From NCBI RefSeq assembly GCF_024169245.1, contig NZ_JALJWP010000001.1:496001-560000 (forward strand): 64,000 bases of DNA, given 5' to 3'. Origin of the DNA: Pseudomonas koreensis (lineage in GTDB: Bacteria > Pseudomonadota > Gammaproteobacteria > Pseudomonadales > Pseudomonadaceae). Made by a program: the position numbers and the translations under genes. The notes under the pieces are model-generated. The model searched no databases. It saw nothing but the letters and a program-made list of their open reading frames with translations, and had not been told where the DNA came from. Shown here one piece after another: positions 28,164 to 36,560 of the stretch. Within the stretch, counting starts at the first letter, position 1. Each line of letters begins with the position of its first letter.

Positions 28164-28814
28164 ATGGATTTCAACCCGCTCGACCTTATCCTGCATCTCG
28201 ATGTGTACCTCGATTTGCTGGTGAACAACTATGGGCCATGGATCTACGCCATCCTGTTTCTGGTGATCTTCTGTGAAACCGGGCTGGTGGTGATGCCGTT
28301 CCTGCCGGGTGACTCGCTGCTGTTCATCGCTGGCGCGGTGGCGGCCGGAGGTGGCATGGATCCGGTGCTGCTCGGCGGCCTGCTGATGCTGGCGGCGATC
28401 ATGGGCGACAGCACCAACTATGTGATCGGACGCACGGCCGGGGAGAAGCTGTTCAGCAACCCCAATTCGAAAATCTTCCGTCGCGACTACCTGCAAAAGA
28501 CCCACGACTTCTACGACAAGCACGGCGGCAAGACCGTGACCATGGCGCGTTTCCTGCCGATCATCCGCACCTTCGCGCCGTTCGTCGCCGGTGTGGCGCG
28601 GATGCCGTACCCCCGCTTCTTCGGCTTCAGCGTGCTTGGCACCGTCCTCTGGGTTGGTGGTCTGGTCACCCTGGGTTACTTCTTTGGCAACGTGCCGTTC
28701 ATCAAGAAAAACCTGTCGTTGCTGGTGGTGGCAATCATTCTGCTGTCGCTGGTGCCGATGATCATCGGCGTGGTGCGCAGCCGTTTCGGCGGCACCAAAG
28801 TGCAATCGCACTGA
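28164..28814 (+). CDS. DedA family membrane protein
   Basis: 216 residues, VTT/DedA domain. Hallmarks: FCETGLVVMPFLPGDSLLF, GDSTNYVIGRTAGEKL, and ARFLPIIRTFAPFVAGVARMPYPRF. DedA proteins are proposed lipid scramblases or undecaprenyl-phosphate flippases dependent on proton motive force. Unlike the 3626-4942 protein it has no phosphatase domain. Four bases separate it from the MtfA-like gene. Confidence 0.92.
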   Translation: MDFNPLDLILHLDVYLDLLVNNYGPWIYAILFLVIFCETGLVVMPFLPGDSLLFIAGAVAAGGGMDPVLLGGLLMLAAIMGDSTNYVIGRTAGEKLFSNPNSKIFRRDYLQKTHDFYDKHGGKTVTMARFLPIIRTFAPFVAGVARMPYPRFFGFSVLGTVLWVGGLVTLGYFFGNVPFIKKNLSLLVVAIILLSLVPMIIGVVRSRFGGTKVQSH

Positions 28815-28818
28815 TCCG

Positions 28819-29631
28819 ATGTGGTCACTGAGCGCCTGGCGTCGCCGGCGCCTCCTGGCCAGGCACCCGATTGCCGACGACCTGTGGCAACGGGTGCGCC
28901 ATCAGCTCTCCTTTCTGGACGGCATCAGCGCTGCTGAAGACCAGTGGTTGCGCGAAGCCTGCGTGCTGTTTCTCGACGACAAACGCCTGACCGCCCTGCC
29001 CGGCGTCGAACTGCATCAGGAGCAACGCCTGCTGCTCGCCGCCCAAGCGCAGTTGCCGCTGATGCATCTCGGTGATCTGAACTGGTACCAGGGTTTCCAC
29101 GAGATCGTGCTGTACCCGGACGACTTCCTCAGCCCGCAACGCCATCGCGATGCCAGCGGCGTCGAGCATGAGTGGGACGGCGAACACAGCGGTGAGGCGT
29201 GGCAGCAGGGGCCGGTGATTCTCGCCTGGCCCGGCGTACAGGCCAGCGGCGGTTGGGAAGGCTACAACCTGGTGATCCACGAACTGGCGCACAAGCTCGA
29301 CATGCTCAACGGCGACGCCAACGGCCTGCCGCCGCTGCACGTGGACATGCGCGTCAGCGACTGGGCCACGGTGATGCAGGCCGCCTACGACGACCTCAAC
29401 CGCCAGCTCGATCACGATCCCGACGCCGAAACCTCCATCGATCCCTACGCCGCCGAGAATCCGGCGGAGTTCTTCGCGGTCACCAGCGAATACTTCTTCA
29501 GCGCCCCGGATCTGCTGCACGAGGCTTATCCACAGGTCTACTTGCAACTGCAGCTTTTCTACCGGCAGGATCCGTTGGGCAGACTGCGGCAACTTCAGGC
29601 CACAGACCCGGTCTATCAGGCGCACGACTAA
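28819..29631 (+). CDS. MtfA-like zinc metallopeptidase (M90)
   Basis: 270 residues. HELAH at 154-158 gives two zinc ligands and the catalytic Glu, followed by the family's [15 protein letters not shown]. The [13 protein letters not shown] block supplies the distal acidic residue. E. coli MtfA is a soluble aminopeptidase that binds the repressor Mlc. Whether a Mlc-like partner exists here is unknown. Probably co-transcribed with dedA. Confidence 0.9.
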   Translation: MWSLSAWRRRRLLARHPIADDLWQRVRHQLSFLDGISAAEDQWLREACVLFLDDKRLTALPGVELHQEQRLLLAAQAQLPLMHLGDLNWYQGFHEIVLYPDDFLSPQRHRDASGVEHEWDGEHSGEAWQQGPVILAWPGVQASGGWEGYNLVIHELAHKLDMLNGDANGLPPLHVDMRVSDWATVMQAAYDDLNRQLDHDPDAETSIDPYAAENPAEFFAVTSEYFFSAPDLLHEAYPQVYLQLQLFYRQDPLGRLRQLQATDPVYQAHD

Positions 29632-29743
29632 GCTCTGCACGACTTCTGGTACGTGGCGTCGACGTAGGAATGTGCCTATAATCGCCGCCACTTTTTGGTC
29701 AATCCGGCCAAGTGTTTTTGGTCAACTACGGGGGCAACGCCCA

Positions 29744-30271
29744 ATGAGCTACAGCAAGATTCCGGCTGGCAAAGACCTGCCGAACGACATCTACGTCGCG
29801 ATCGAGATCCCGGCCAACCACGCGCCGATCAAATACGAAATCGACAAAGACAGCGATTGCCTGTTCGTTGACCGTTTCATGGCCACCCCAATGTTCTACC
29901 CGGCCAACTACGGTTACATCCCGAACACCCTGGCCGACGACGGTGATCCCCTCGACGTGCTGGTCGTGACTCCTTACCCGGTAGCGCCAGGCTCGGTAAT
30001 CCGCGCGCGTCCGGTCGGCATCCTGAACATGACCGACGACGGCGGCGGCGATGCCAAAGTCATCGCAGTGCCACACGACAAGCTGTCGCAGCTGTACGTC
30101 GACGTGAAGGAATACACCGACCTGCCGCCATTGCTGATCCAGCAGATCGAGCACTTCTTCGCGAACTACAAAGATCTCGAGAAGGGCAAGTGGGTCAAGA
30201 TCGAAGGCTGGGCCGGCGCAGACGCCGCCCGCGAAGCGATCACCAAGTCGGTTGCCGCCTACAAGGGCTAA
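29744..30271 (+). CDS. ppa: Inorganic pyrophosphatase
   Basis: 175 residues from the ATG at 29744, matching the E. coli length. Family I soluble pyrophosphatase, hydrolysing PPi to drive biosynthesis. The [11 protein letters not shown] metal-binding motif (D-x-D-P-x-D) and [22 protein letters not shown] are intact. An earlier in-frame start at 29672 lacks family similarity. A strong terminator follows. Confidence 0.97.
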   Translation: MSYSKIPAGKDLPNDIYVAIEIPANHAPIKYEIDKDSDCLFVDRFMATPMFYPANYGYIPNTLADDGDPLDVLVVTPYPVAPGSVIRARPVGILNMTDDGGGDAKVIAVPHDKLSQLYVDVKEYTDLPPLLIQQIEHFFANYKDLEKGKWVKIEGWAGADAAREAITKSVAAYKG

Positions 30272-30297
30272 GCCATTGCGCTTTGCGTGAAGCTTGA

Positions 30298-30325
30298 AAA
30301 AAACCCCGGACTTCCGGGGTTTTTT
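30298..30325 (+). terminator. Rho-independent terminator of ppa
   Basis: CCCCGG / CCGGGG stem with A/T extension (12 pairs in all), four-base loop and six T's, 26 bases after the ppa stop. Confidence 0.93.
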
Positions 30326-30391
30326 GTTATTGGCGTCTGCATAATCGACTCGGCTCTTCAAATCGATGTAACCCGAAATACACCCTGGCCG

Positions 30392-30428
30392 GCCCCCTCT
30401 CCCTCCGGGAGAAGGCTGGGGTGAGGGG
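30392..30428. repeat. Single CCCTCTCCC-type repeat
   Basis: Contains CCCTCTCCCTCCGGGAGAAG followed by GCTGGGGTGAGGGG, the same family as the pair at 19390-19538. With the ppa terminator and the dyad at 30447 it fills the 320-base gap before the S24 repressor. Confidence 0.8.
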
Positions 30429-30446
30429 CTCTTGAAAAAGCCCGAC

Positions 30447-30490
30447 TAAACAGACCGTTTAAATTCCTACATGCAGTTTTAATCTGTTTA
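30447..30490. promoter_or_regulatory. Dyad upstream of the S24 repressor gene
   Basis: TAAACAGA-N28-TCTGTTTA in an A+T-rich stretch about 100 bases before the repressor start. It could be an autoregulatory operator or two half-sites. Based on symmetry alone. Confidence 0.35.
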
Positions 30491-30591
30491 ATTTCCCACA
30501 AGCGCGTCTTACATCCCGTCGCAAAATACAGGCTTTTTTTGAACGCCCGGTTTATTCAAACCGCTCTAGTCCGGCCGTAGACTCCGTGTTT

Positions 30592-31338
30592 ATGAGAAAG
30601 AACACTAGCGGTCCACGATTCAAGGCACTCCTGGAAGCAGCGAACATCAGCACCACGGATTTCGCAAGGTTCTGGGGCACGGAAGCCCAAAACGTTCATA
30701 ACTGGTACACCCGGGGCGTCCCGGCGTATCGCATGGAAGAAGTCTCACGCCTGTTGTCGGTCAATAGTGAATGGCTGAAAACCGGGGAAGGCGTCAAGGA
30801 GGTCCCGCGCCTGCACCCACCCGCCAGCAATGGCGACACGTTCGATGCCCAGTCGATCTGCGGCGTCTACACCGTCATCAACCCCAGCGACATCGACCTG
30901 GCGTTTTTCAAGGAAACCCCGATCGCCAATGGCGACGGCAAAACCCACGTCATCCTCGACCCCGACCAATCCCTGCGCCTGCCCCGCGCCCACCTCGATC
31001 AACTCGACATACAGCACGCCAATGCCATTTGCGCGCACATGATCGGCAACAGCATGGCCGATCGCATCGAAGACGGTTCTATCGTCGCCATCGACCGCGG
31101 TCTGACCCAGGTCGTCGACGGCGAAATCTACGCCGTGGAGCACGACGGCATGCTGCGCATCAAATACCTGCACCGCATGCCCGGCAACGGCCTGCGCATG
31201 CGCAGCCACAACAGCGCCGAATACCCCGAAGAGGTTTTCCGGCCGGCGCAGATCGAGGAGCAGCGGATTCACATTCTGGGCTGGGTATTCTGGTGGTCCA
31301 CACTGGGCAAGCGCAGGCCGGTGGTGCCGTTTCTGTGA
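30592..31338 (+). CDS. LexA/CI-like S24 family repressor
   Basis: 248 residues from the ATG at 30592; a GTG at 30586 is alternative and neither has a clear ribosome-binding site. An N-terminal helix-turn-helix (about 10-65, ISTTDFARFWGTEAQNVHNW) is followed by an S24 peptidase domain. The catalytic serine is in GNSMADRIEDGSIVAIDR (Ser154) and the lysine in GMLRIKYLHRM (Lys191). The only Cys-Gly bond (near residue 90) lies further from the serine than in LexA or lambda CI. It resembles prophage and pyocin repressors, yet no phage or pyocin genes surround it. Confidence 0.85.
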   Translation: MRKNTSGPRFKALLEAANISTTDFARFWGTEAQNVHNWYTRGVPAYRMEEVSRLLSVNSEWLKTGEGVKEVPRLHPPASNGDTFDAQSICGVYTVINPSDIDLAFFKETPIANGDGKTHVILDPDQSLRLPRAHLDQLDIQHANAICAHMIGNSMADRIEDGSIVAIDRGLTQVVDGEIYAVEHDGMLRIKYLHRMPGNGLRMRSHNSAEYPEEVFRPAQIEEQRIHILGWVFWWSTLGKRRPVVPFL

Positions 31339-31370
31339 TGCGCGCGCCGATCTCGATTTTTACGGAGAAC

Positions 31371-31395
31371 CTGTGGGAGCGAGCCTGCTCGCGAA
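31371..31395. repeat. Single REP, GTGGGAGCGAG family
   Basis: One unpaired copy (CTGTGGGAGCGAGCCTGCTC plus GCGAA), unlike the doublets elsewhere in the window. Confidence 0.85.
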
Positions 31396-31410
31396 GAGGG
31401 CCCTGATAAC

Positions 31411-31435
31411 CGGTACAAATCCAGGATTTGTACCG
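31411..31435. promoter_or_regulatory. 25-bp perfect palindrome
   Basis: CGGTACAAATCC-A-GGATTTGTACCG: 12-bp arms around one base, 72 bases after the S24 repressor stop. There is no T-run, so an operator is more likely than a terminator. The GGTACAAAT core also occurs in the dyad at 21665. Confidence 0.55.
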
Positions 31436-31649
31436 CTTCAGTCGCTCTAAACCGCACTCGAGGCTGGGAATCCAAAGCAAAACTCAGTATCCTGCGCCCC
31501 ACATTCGCGCATCGACCCGCCCAGCGGCTCGGATGACGCCCGACGCAGCAGACCAACGTCTGACCAAGTCCCACAGCCGGACGCAGATCCGGATGTACGT
31601 TTTGAAGGCTGGCGCGGTTTACCAAAAATAAACCAAGCCAGTCCCCGAG

Positions 31650-31673
31650 AAGCCGGCCACAAGCCGGCTTTTT
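31650..31673 (+). terminator. Rho-independent terminator, rightward
   Basis: AAGCCGGC-CACAA-GCCGGCTT followed by further T's (five in a row). It ends whatever rightward transcript enters this gap. Confidence 0.85.
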
Positions 31674-31701
31674 AATGTCTCAAATTTGGCGTCATCAAGT
31701 G

Positions 31702-32610
31702 CTAGCTGTTCGCCAACTCATCCATCGATATTTGGGCTGCGCTCTGATACTGGGTCAATGGCATATTGATCAGTGCAACGTTATGCGCAGGGAAAAAATT
31801 AAACTCGCCGCTGTTCTGATCCCTCAAAACTACGCGTTCCGGGCGCTGACAATCAACCTCAACGCTGAGTGAGAACAGATCATCTGCTTCCGCACACAGT
31901 GACATCTCCGCCCCCGATTTTAGATAAACGAACGTGCGCTCCAACAGTTTTTCAGCCTCCTGCTCGCCTATGCCGATTTCTTCAAGCTGCTCAATCGCAA
32001 GCTTTTGCAGCGCATCCGAGTAATCGTTTTTAAATGCGTGTTCATCCCAGAAGTAATCATTTATCGCGTTGTAGATCTCTGGAGACAGGCCTTGATAACC
32101 ATCCCAAGGCAGAACCCAGTTGTCGTCATTAGGCTGATCGGCCGCGTCGTCAAGTAGCCTGACCCGCAGCAACGCTGCGGGATTCATCAGCAACAATCGG
32201 TTGTTCAATGTCGAGACAACAAGCCATTCTGAACAGTCGGTATCTCCCTGCAGATTCCGGCTAATTCTCTTGCGTTCACCGTCCGTAATCGGGAACCATT
32301 GATGGTTCTGCTGCCCTGGCAAAAGCACTCCTAGATGCCCCCAGAATCCATCTACCATTTGGTCACTTGCAGGATCCCAATGCTGGGAAGAAATCCGGGC
32401 AGCGCCTGCTTCAAACTCCACCAAATCATCGACGCTCGTTCCCATCACGGTAGCCAAATCTCGCAGCATCGCAAGACTTGGCTCCGTGGAACCTTTTTCC
32501 CAGCGGGCTACTGCTTGCTGAGAAACGCCCAGTGCTGCGGCGAGAGAAGCCTGGGTGAATCCGATCCCTTTGCGCAAATCCTTTAACCGTTTCAATAAGA
32601 GCACCTCCAA
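31702..32610 (-). CDS. XRE-family regulator with unknown C-terminal domain
   Basis: 302 residues. Residues 6-62 form a Cro/CI helix-turn-helix (LKDLRKGIGFTQASLAAALGVSQQAVARWEKG). Residues 70-302 are an acidic domain I do not recognise; it includes EWLVVSTLNNRLLLMNPAALLRV and an ending with LSVEVDCQRPERVVLRDQNS. The region has lower GC than the backbone. The RhuM-family gene lies upstream on the same strand with a 156-base gap. Possibly a regulator of a small mobile module. Confidence 0.8.
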   Translation of the reverse strand: MEVLLLKRLKDLRKGIGFTQASLAAALGVSQQAVARWEKGSTEPSLAMLRDLATVMGTSVDDLVEFEAGAARISSQHWDPASDQMVDGFWGHLGVLLPGQQNHQWFPITDGERKRISRNLQGDTDCSEWLVVSTLNNRLLLMNPAALLRVRLLDDAADQPNDDNWVLPWDGYQGLSPEIYNAINDYFWDEHAFKNDYSDALQKLAIEQLEEIGIGEQEAEKLLERTFVYLKSGAEMSLCAEADDLFSLSVEVDCQRPERVVLRDQNSGEFNFFPAHNVALINMPLTQYQSAAQISMDELANS

Positions 32611-32766
32611 AAAACAACCAAATCGAGTTACAACAACATAAACGAGTATCTACGTCTGTTGGCTTTTATGAAAGGGATTTTTTGAGATTGATTTGCAACA
32701 AACAAAACGAGCAAATCGCGAAGCGAAGCGCATTTTCTTTCTCGAGTATCGGAGGCTGTTCGGCTA

Positions 32767-33807
32767 TCAATCTCTATTACAGGCCTTGCCTGATAGCTGG
32801 CGAGCAAGTTGGCTTATGTCAGCGAAGCGTCCGTCTGCGACATTGGTCTCTTCATGCAGGCGCGCATGATGAAACTGCTCGTACTGCAGCTCAGCATGCT
32901 GCTTGGCTATGTCGTGAGAAATTTTGCCGGCATTGTCAAGAATGTTGCGGTCGTTGAGCGTCAGGAAACCATCGAGTTTCCTCACCCAGTCAGCCATGGT
33001 CATAGGGATCCGGCGCATGGATTGACCCTCAGCAAAAACGAGATATTGCTCAACTAGATTATTCAAGGCGCTGAGTTCATCGGCCGTCAGGTAATTCTTG
33101 GCAGTGGCTACATCCTGTTTACGCACTTTGATTCCACGCCAACTGGTAAGCCCCATATGAGGCTTAGTGCTATCTGCGCGGTGAAGAATGATCTCGGCTG
33201 CGGTTTGCCCGGTAATTGCCCAGTGCACCTTGTTTTGCACCGTTTTGAAAAAGCCGATGCTGGCATCCTCGGTCGGATCGTAGTCAACGCTGGTCGCGTA
33301 GATGTCGGTTATCTTCTGGTAAAAGCGCTTTTCACTGGTGCGAATATCTTGGATGCGCCGTGTCAACTCCTCGAAATAGTCGAAGGGCTGATCGGGATTT
33401 TTCAAGCGCTCGTCGTCCAGCAGGAAGCCTTTGACGATGTATTCGCGCAATTGCCGCGTCGCCCATTGGCGGAAGCGAGTTGCTGTACGGCTCTGTACGC
33501 GATAACCCACCGATATGATGGCATCAAGATTGTAGTGCTTGATATTGCGCTTCACCTGACGCGAACCTTCTTGGCGAACTACTAAGAAATCCTTAGTGGT
33601 TGAATTTTGATCAAGCTCGGCTTCGTTGAAGATATTTTTCAGGTGAATCAGCACGTTCTCTGGCGTCGTACTGAACAGCTCTGCCATGAGGGCTTGTGTT
33701 AGCCAGACAGAATCATCGATAAAACGCACGTCCAGCCGGGTCTGCCCATCCTCACTCTGATAGATGATGAACTGTGAAGTGTTGCGGTCAACGTTATCTG
33801 TGCTCAT
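32767..33807 (-). CDS. RhuM family protein
   Basis: 346 residues, full-length for the RhuM (virulence protein, Fic/DOC-associated) family. Conserved start FIIYQSEDGQTRLDVRFIDDSVWLTQALMAELFSTT, the RNIKHYNLDAIISVGYRVQSRTATRFRQWAT core, and a C-terminal NNLVEQYLVFAEGQSMRR block. RhuM was named from a Salmonella pathogenicity island and is often found with restriction or toxin genes; its biochemistry is not established. The N-terminus looks like a DNA-binding domain. Flanked by backbone genes and an XRE regulator. Confidence 0.9.
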   Translation of the reverse strand: MSTDNVDRNTSQFIIYQSEDGQTRLDVRFIDDSVWLTQALMAELFSTTPENVLIHLKNIFNEAELDQNSTTKDFLVVRQEGSRQVKRNIKHYNLDAIISVGYRVQSRTATRFRQWATRQLREYIVKGFLLDDERLKNPDQPFDYFEELTRRIQDIRTSEKRFYQKITDIYATSVDYDPTEDASIGFFKTVQNKVHWAITGQTAAEIILHRADSTKPHMGLTSWRGIKVRKQDVATAKNYLTADELSALNNLVEQYLVFAEGQSMRRIPMTMADWVRKLDGFLTLNDRNILDNAGKISHDIAKQHAELQYEQFHHARLHEETNVADGRFADISQLARQLSGKACNRD

Positions 33808-34123
33808 ACCTCAACCCTTTCTTCGACCAGCAGCTCTTTCAATTTCTATTCCGCTGGCGGCATCAATGGATGCCGGTGATATTGCACGGCATGGCAAGGA
33901 CGCGCTTCAACGTTTTATAAATAAATCAGGTTTTTCTTCACTCGACATCTTGAGTTGCGATTGGATTAGCCCGTAGGTGACAGACCGAAAAAGGCGGAGA
34001 AGTGTAGCGAATTGGGCACTCGAATTCTGAGCTGGCAGCCTATCGATCCGTCTGGGTATCACGCAATGACGGAGTGAGTATCTGCCAACTGATTTATCAA
34101 CAGACCGCTTGGCAATAGTCCCC
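33808..34123. other. Intergenic region between rhuM and the mag operon
   Basis: 316 bases, lower GC on the left half. A small hairpin GGCATC-AAT-GGATGCC occurs near 33857. Otherwise no gene, REP or terminator with a T-run was seen. It is the likely right edge of the accessory patch. Confidence 0.5.
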
Positions 34124-34936
34124 TCACGGATAACTGAACGACTTCACCAACGTCAACTCCCCCGCCGTCCGCATCGGCACTACAAACGTCTCCATCTTCT
34201 CGCTCGGCGTGCCCTCTTCGGTGATAACCGTCACCTGCGCGGTCGTCAGCGCCTGCACCGCTTCATCCCCACCTCCGTCATCTCCGCGATATCCGCCGCC
34301 GTAATAATTCACATACACCAGATATTGCCCTTCGATCGGCGCGGGCATGGCGGCGATTTCCGGGCCGTAGCCGGTGGTGACGTCGACGTCGAGGGCGGCG
34401 CCGTTGGGTGCTACGCGGTTGCCGTACCAGATGTGGGCGCCGTCGGGGGTGATCAGGTGCAGGTCGAGGTCGGTGCCGTCGCTGTCCCAGGCCAGCAGGA
34501 CGCGCAGTTTGGCCGGGGTGGCGCCGCCGCGGGCGTTGAGGAATTGCGTGCGGTGGCGTTGTTGGCCGTCGGCGCTGCGCACTTCGACGCTGTTGCTGCC
34601 GTTGGGGAAGGAGAACGGGCGATCGAAGCCGCCGGCGGGGTCGATTTTCAGCGGCATGCTGACGCCGTTGACGATCAGGCGGCCGGGTTCGTTGTTCTTC
34701 GGCACGGCTTTGATCTGGCCGCTGATTCTGGCGGTATTGGCCTGGCCAAGCGGTGTGTTGACCGACGAGGCCGGGTAGTTGACAGTCTGGCGGAAGCTCT
34801 CGCCCTCGCCTTGCGGTGCGCCGCTGCGCCAGCCGCCGACCGGGGTGTCGAGTTTGACGCCATCGGCGGCGAATGCTTGCGGCAGCACGTTGAGGGCACA
34901 GAGCAGCAGCAAGACCTGTGGATAACGGAGTGTCAT
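34124..34936 (-). CDS. magF: MagF-like DUF2135 (YfaP) periplasmic protein
   Basis: 270 residues with a signal peptide (cleavage after AFA, about residue 23). The C-terminal half is the DUF2135 domain: VLLAWDSDGTDLDLHLITPDGAHIWYGN and GPEIAAMPAPIEGQYLVYVNYYGG. It is a paralogue of the first gene of the operon (43515-44306), and the two bracket the alpha-2-macroglobulin gene. Last gene of six; named by synteny with P. aeruginosa magABCDEF. Confidence 0.85.
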   Translation of the reverse strand: MTLRYPQVLLLLCALNVLPQAFAADGVKLDTPVGGWRSGAPQGEGESFRQTVNYPASSVNTPLGQANTARISGQIKAVPKNNEPGRLIVNGVSMPLKIDPAGGFDRPFSFPNGSNSVEVRSADGQQRHRTQFLNARGGATPAKLRVLLAWDSDGTDLDLHLITPDGAHIWYGNRVAPNGAALDVDVTTGYGPEIAAMPAPIEGQYLVYVNYYGGGYRGDDGGGDEAVQALTTAQVTVITEEGTPSEKMETFVVPMRTAGELTLVKSFSYP

Positions 34937-34939
34937 GGT

Positions 34940-36559
34940 CTATTCCAGCAAAAGGTGACGGGCGAGCCCTTCGATGTAGGTTTCATCCTGGCCGTTGGGG
35001 TGTGCTTCAAAGGCCAGGTGCAGATATTCGTGGGTCAGATCGAGGCGATCCTGCAGGCTCAGCACGCCGCGCACATAAATGCGCTGACGCTCGCGGTCGA
35101 CGAAGGGCCGGCCGAAGGCGAGTCTGCATACGGCGAAAGTGCTGACTTCGTTGTAGCCGGTTTCGCTTTCAAGCCTCGGACGCCAGCCGCGTCGCTGCTT
35201 TTGCAGCCAGTCTTGCGCGGCGGGTAATGCTTCGCAGGAGGCGACCGGGTTGTCCCAGCGGCTGAGGCTGGCGCGTGGATAGGCGTGCAGCAGAATCGCG
35301 TCGTAGCGCTGGCCGGCGTTGGCTTGCTCGACGGCTTGCTGCCAGGCGAGTTTGTCCGGGCCGGGTTGCTCGGAGTGATAGGTGACGGTGCTGCCGGCCA
35401 GTACCAGATCCGCCGTCCACACCGCGATGTTGCGTGACTCGGCAGAGGCTGGGCGCGGGGCGACGCGCTGGCGATTGCTGCTGTCATCGATGCTCAGGCA
35501 ATCACCGTTGCGCGTGGCGTTTTGCAGCAGATAAGTGCGGATCGCTACGGCCAGCGCCTTGGCGGCTTCGGCAGGTTCCGGTCTGGCTTCGCGCTCAAGG
35601 ACGCGGGCGACATATTCTTCGCGATCAAGCCTTGCGACGAGTTTGTCATTGAGCAGAAACAGTTCGCCGTCGCTGTGGATATCCAGTGCGTTGCCGTTGG
35701 CAAATTCGACGCGATAGTCGCCGCGCATTGGCCCGGACGTGGCGACACGGTCACCGGACAAAACCTTGGAAACCGGATATTTCGAGAACAGCCTGACTTC
35801 CACGCAACGCCCCGCGTCCACCGGCCAAGCCGTCGGCAATACGCTGGCCAACGCTTGGCCGTAGTGACGCAGGACCATCTGACTGGTGCCGCGCCCGCCC
35901 GCCCAGATCGGTGCGCCATCGGTGGTCCAGCCAGCGAATCCGCCTTGTCGTGATTGCGCATCCTGGTCGCCGAGCCAGCTCCAGGTTTTCACCCGCAAAC
36001 GCCCGCCCAACTCGCCGACTACATTGCCGTCCGCCGCGTTCAGCACGACATCGAGCAACACGCGACGCAGCTGATCCTGCGCTGGCAGCAACGCCAGAAC
36101 ACCCAATAATTCAGCGATCGAGACTCTTGTTGCCGGTTGCAGGGCTGGCAAATCCAGCAACCATGACGGCGCCTGCCGCGCCTGCCAATACTCACGCCAA
36201 GTCGCCGCTGCAATGCCCAACCGCGCGGGGTCGAAATACAACCCGCAGGATTTCACCAAGGCCTGATCCCGCTCGATCCTGCCGCCAGCCGCGCAGCAAT
36301 AAACCTCTTCCTTCGATTGCCCGCGACATTCATACGCCGGTTCCCGCGCACCGGTATCCACCAGCCACGCGTAGACGAACAACTTCCACAGACTGCCCAG
36401 CGGCGCATCCAGCGACGCTGGCAACGGTTCCCGCTTGATCAGTTGCGTCTGACTCAACGACAACAACTCGCCCTGATAGGCCACGCGCAACGGCTCGTCC
36501 TGCGCTGTCGCCAGCGCAGGCATCAAACACATCAACAGCCACAACAGCGGCCGGCGCAT
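34940..36559 (-). CDS. magE: MagE-like DUF2300 (YfaQ) multidomain envelope protein
   Basis: 539 residues from the ATG at 36559 (MRRPLLWLL, signal peptide ending near ATAQ). I read three segments. Residues 45-240 resemble a penicillin-binding transpeptidase: SLWK (56-59) as SxxK, VKSCG (102-106) in the SxN place, KTW (191-193) in the KTG place. Residues 256-440 resemble SpoIID/LytB: EEYVARVLEREARPEPAEAAKALAVAIRTYLL with Glu324 in the catalytic position. Residues 505-539 carry HEYLH (510-514) and ETYIEGLA (Glu530), a gluzincin-like zinc site. The known family label is only DUF2300. Three bases separate it from magF. The segments are inference from motifs. Confidence 0.8.
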   Translation of the reverse strand: MRRPLLWLLMCLMPALATAQDEPLRVAYQGELLSLSQTQLIKREPLPASLDAPLGSLWKLFVYAWLVDTGAREPAYECRGQSKEEVYCCAAGGRIERDQALVKSCGLYFDPARLGIAAATWREYWQARQAPSWLLDLPALQPATRVSIAELLGVLALLPAQDQLRRVLLDVVLNAADGNVVGELGGRLRVKTWSWLGDQDAQSRQGGFAGWTTDGAPIWAGGRGTSQMVLRHYGQALASVLPTAWPVDAGRCVEVRLFSKYPVSKVLSGDRVATSGPMRGDYRVEFANGNALDIHSDGELFLLNDKLVARLDREEYVARVLEREARPEPAEAAKALAVAIRTYLLQNATRNGDCLSIDDSSNRQRVAPRPASAESRNIAVWTADLVLAGSTVTYHSEQPGPDKLAWQQAVEQANAGQRYDAILLHAYPRASLSRWDNPVASCEALPAAQDWLQKQRRGWRPRLESETGYNEVSTFAVCRLAFGRPFVDRERQRIYVRGVLSLQDRLDLTHEYLHLAFEAHPNGQDETYIEGLARHLLLE

Positions 36560-36560
36560 G

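Larger units (their letters stand above)
31339..31701. other. Intergenic region between the repressor and the XRE gene
   Basis: 363 bases. Holds a single REP (31371-31395), a perfect palindrome (31411-31435) and a rightward terminator (31650-31673). No open frame here looks protein-like. The terminator points away from a rightward transcript, either the repressor message or an unannotated RNA from about 31440 to 31670. Confidence 0.6.

Noticed and set aside
31428..31631. 67-codon frame between the S24 repressor and the terminator
   Set aside because: Ser/Arg-rich composition, no ribosome-binding site or family; kept only as a possible RNA region.
30592..33807. Prophage
   Set aside because: An S24 repressor and an XRE gene are present, but no integrase, structural, lysis or packaging genes lie in the region.
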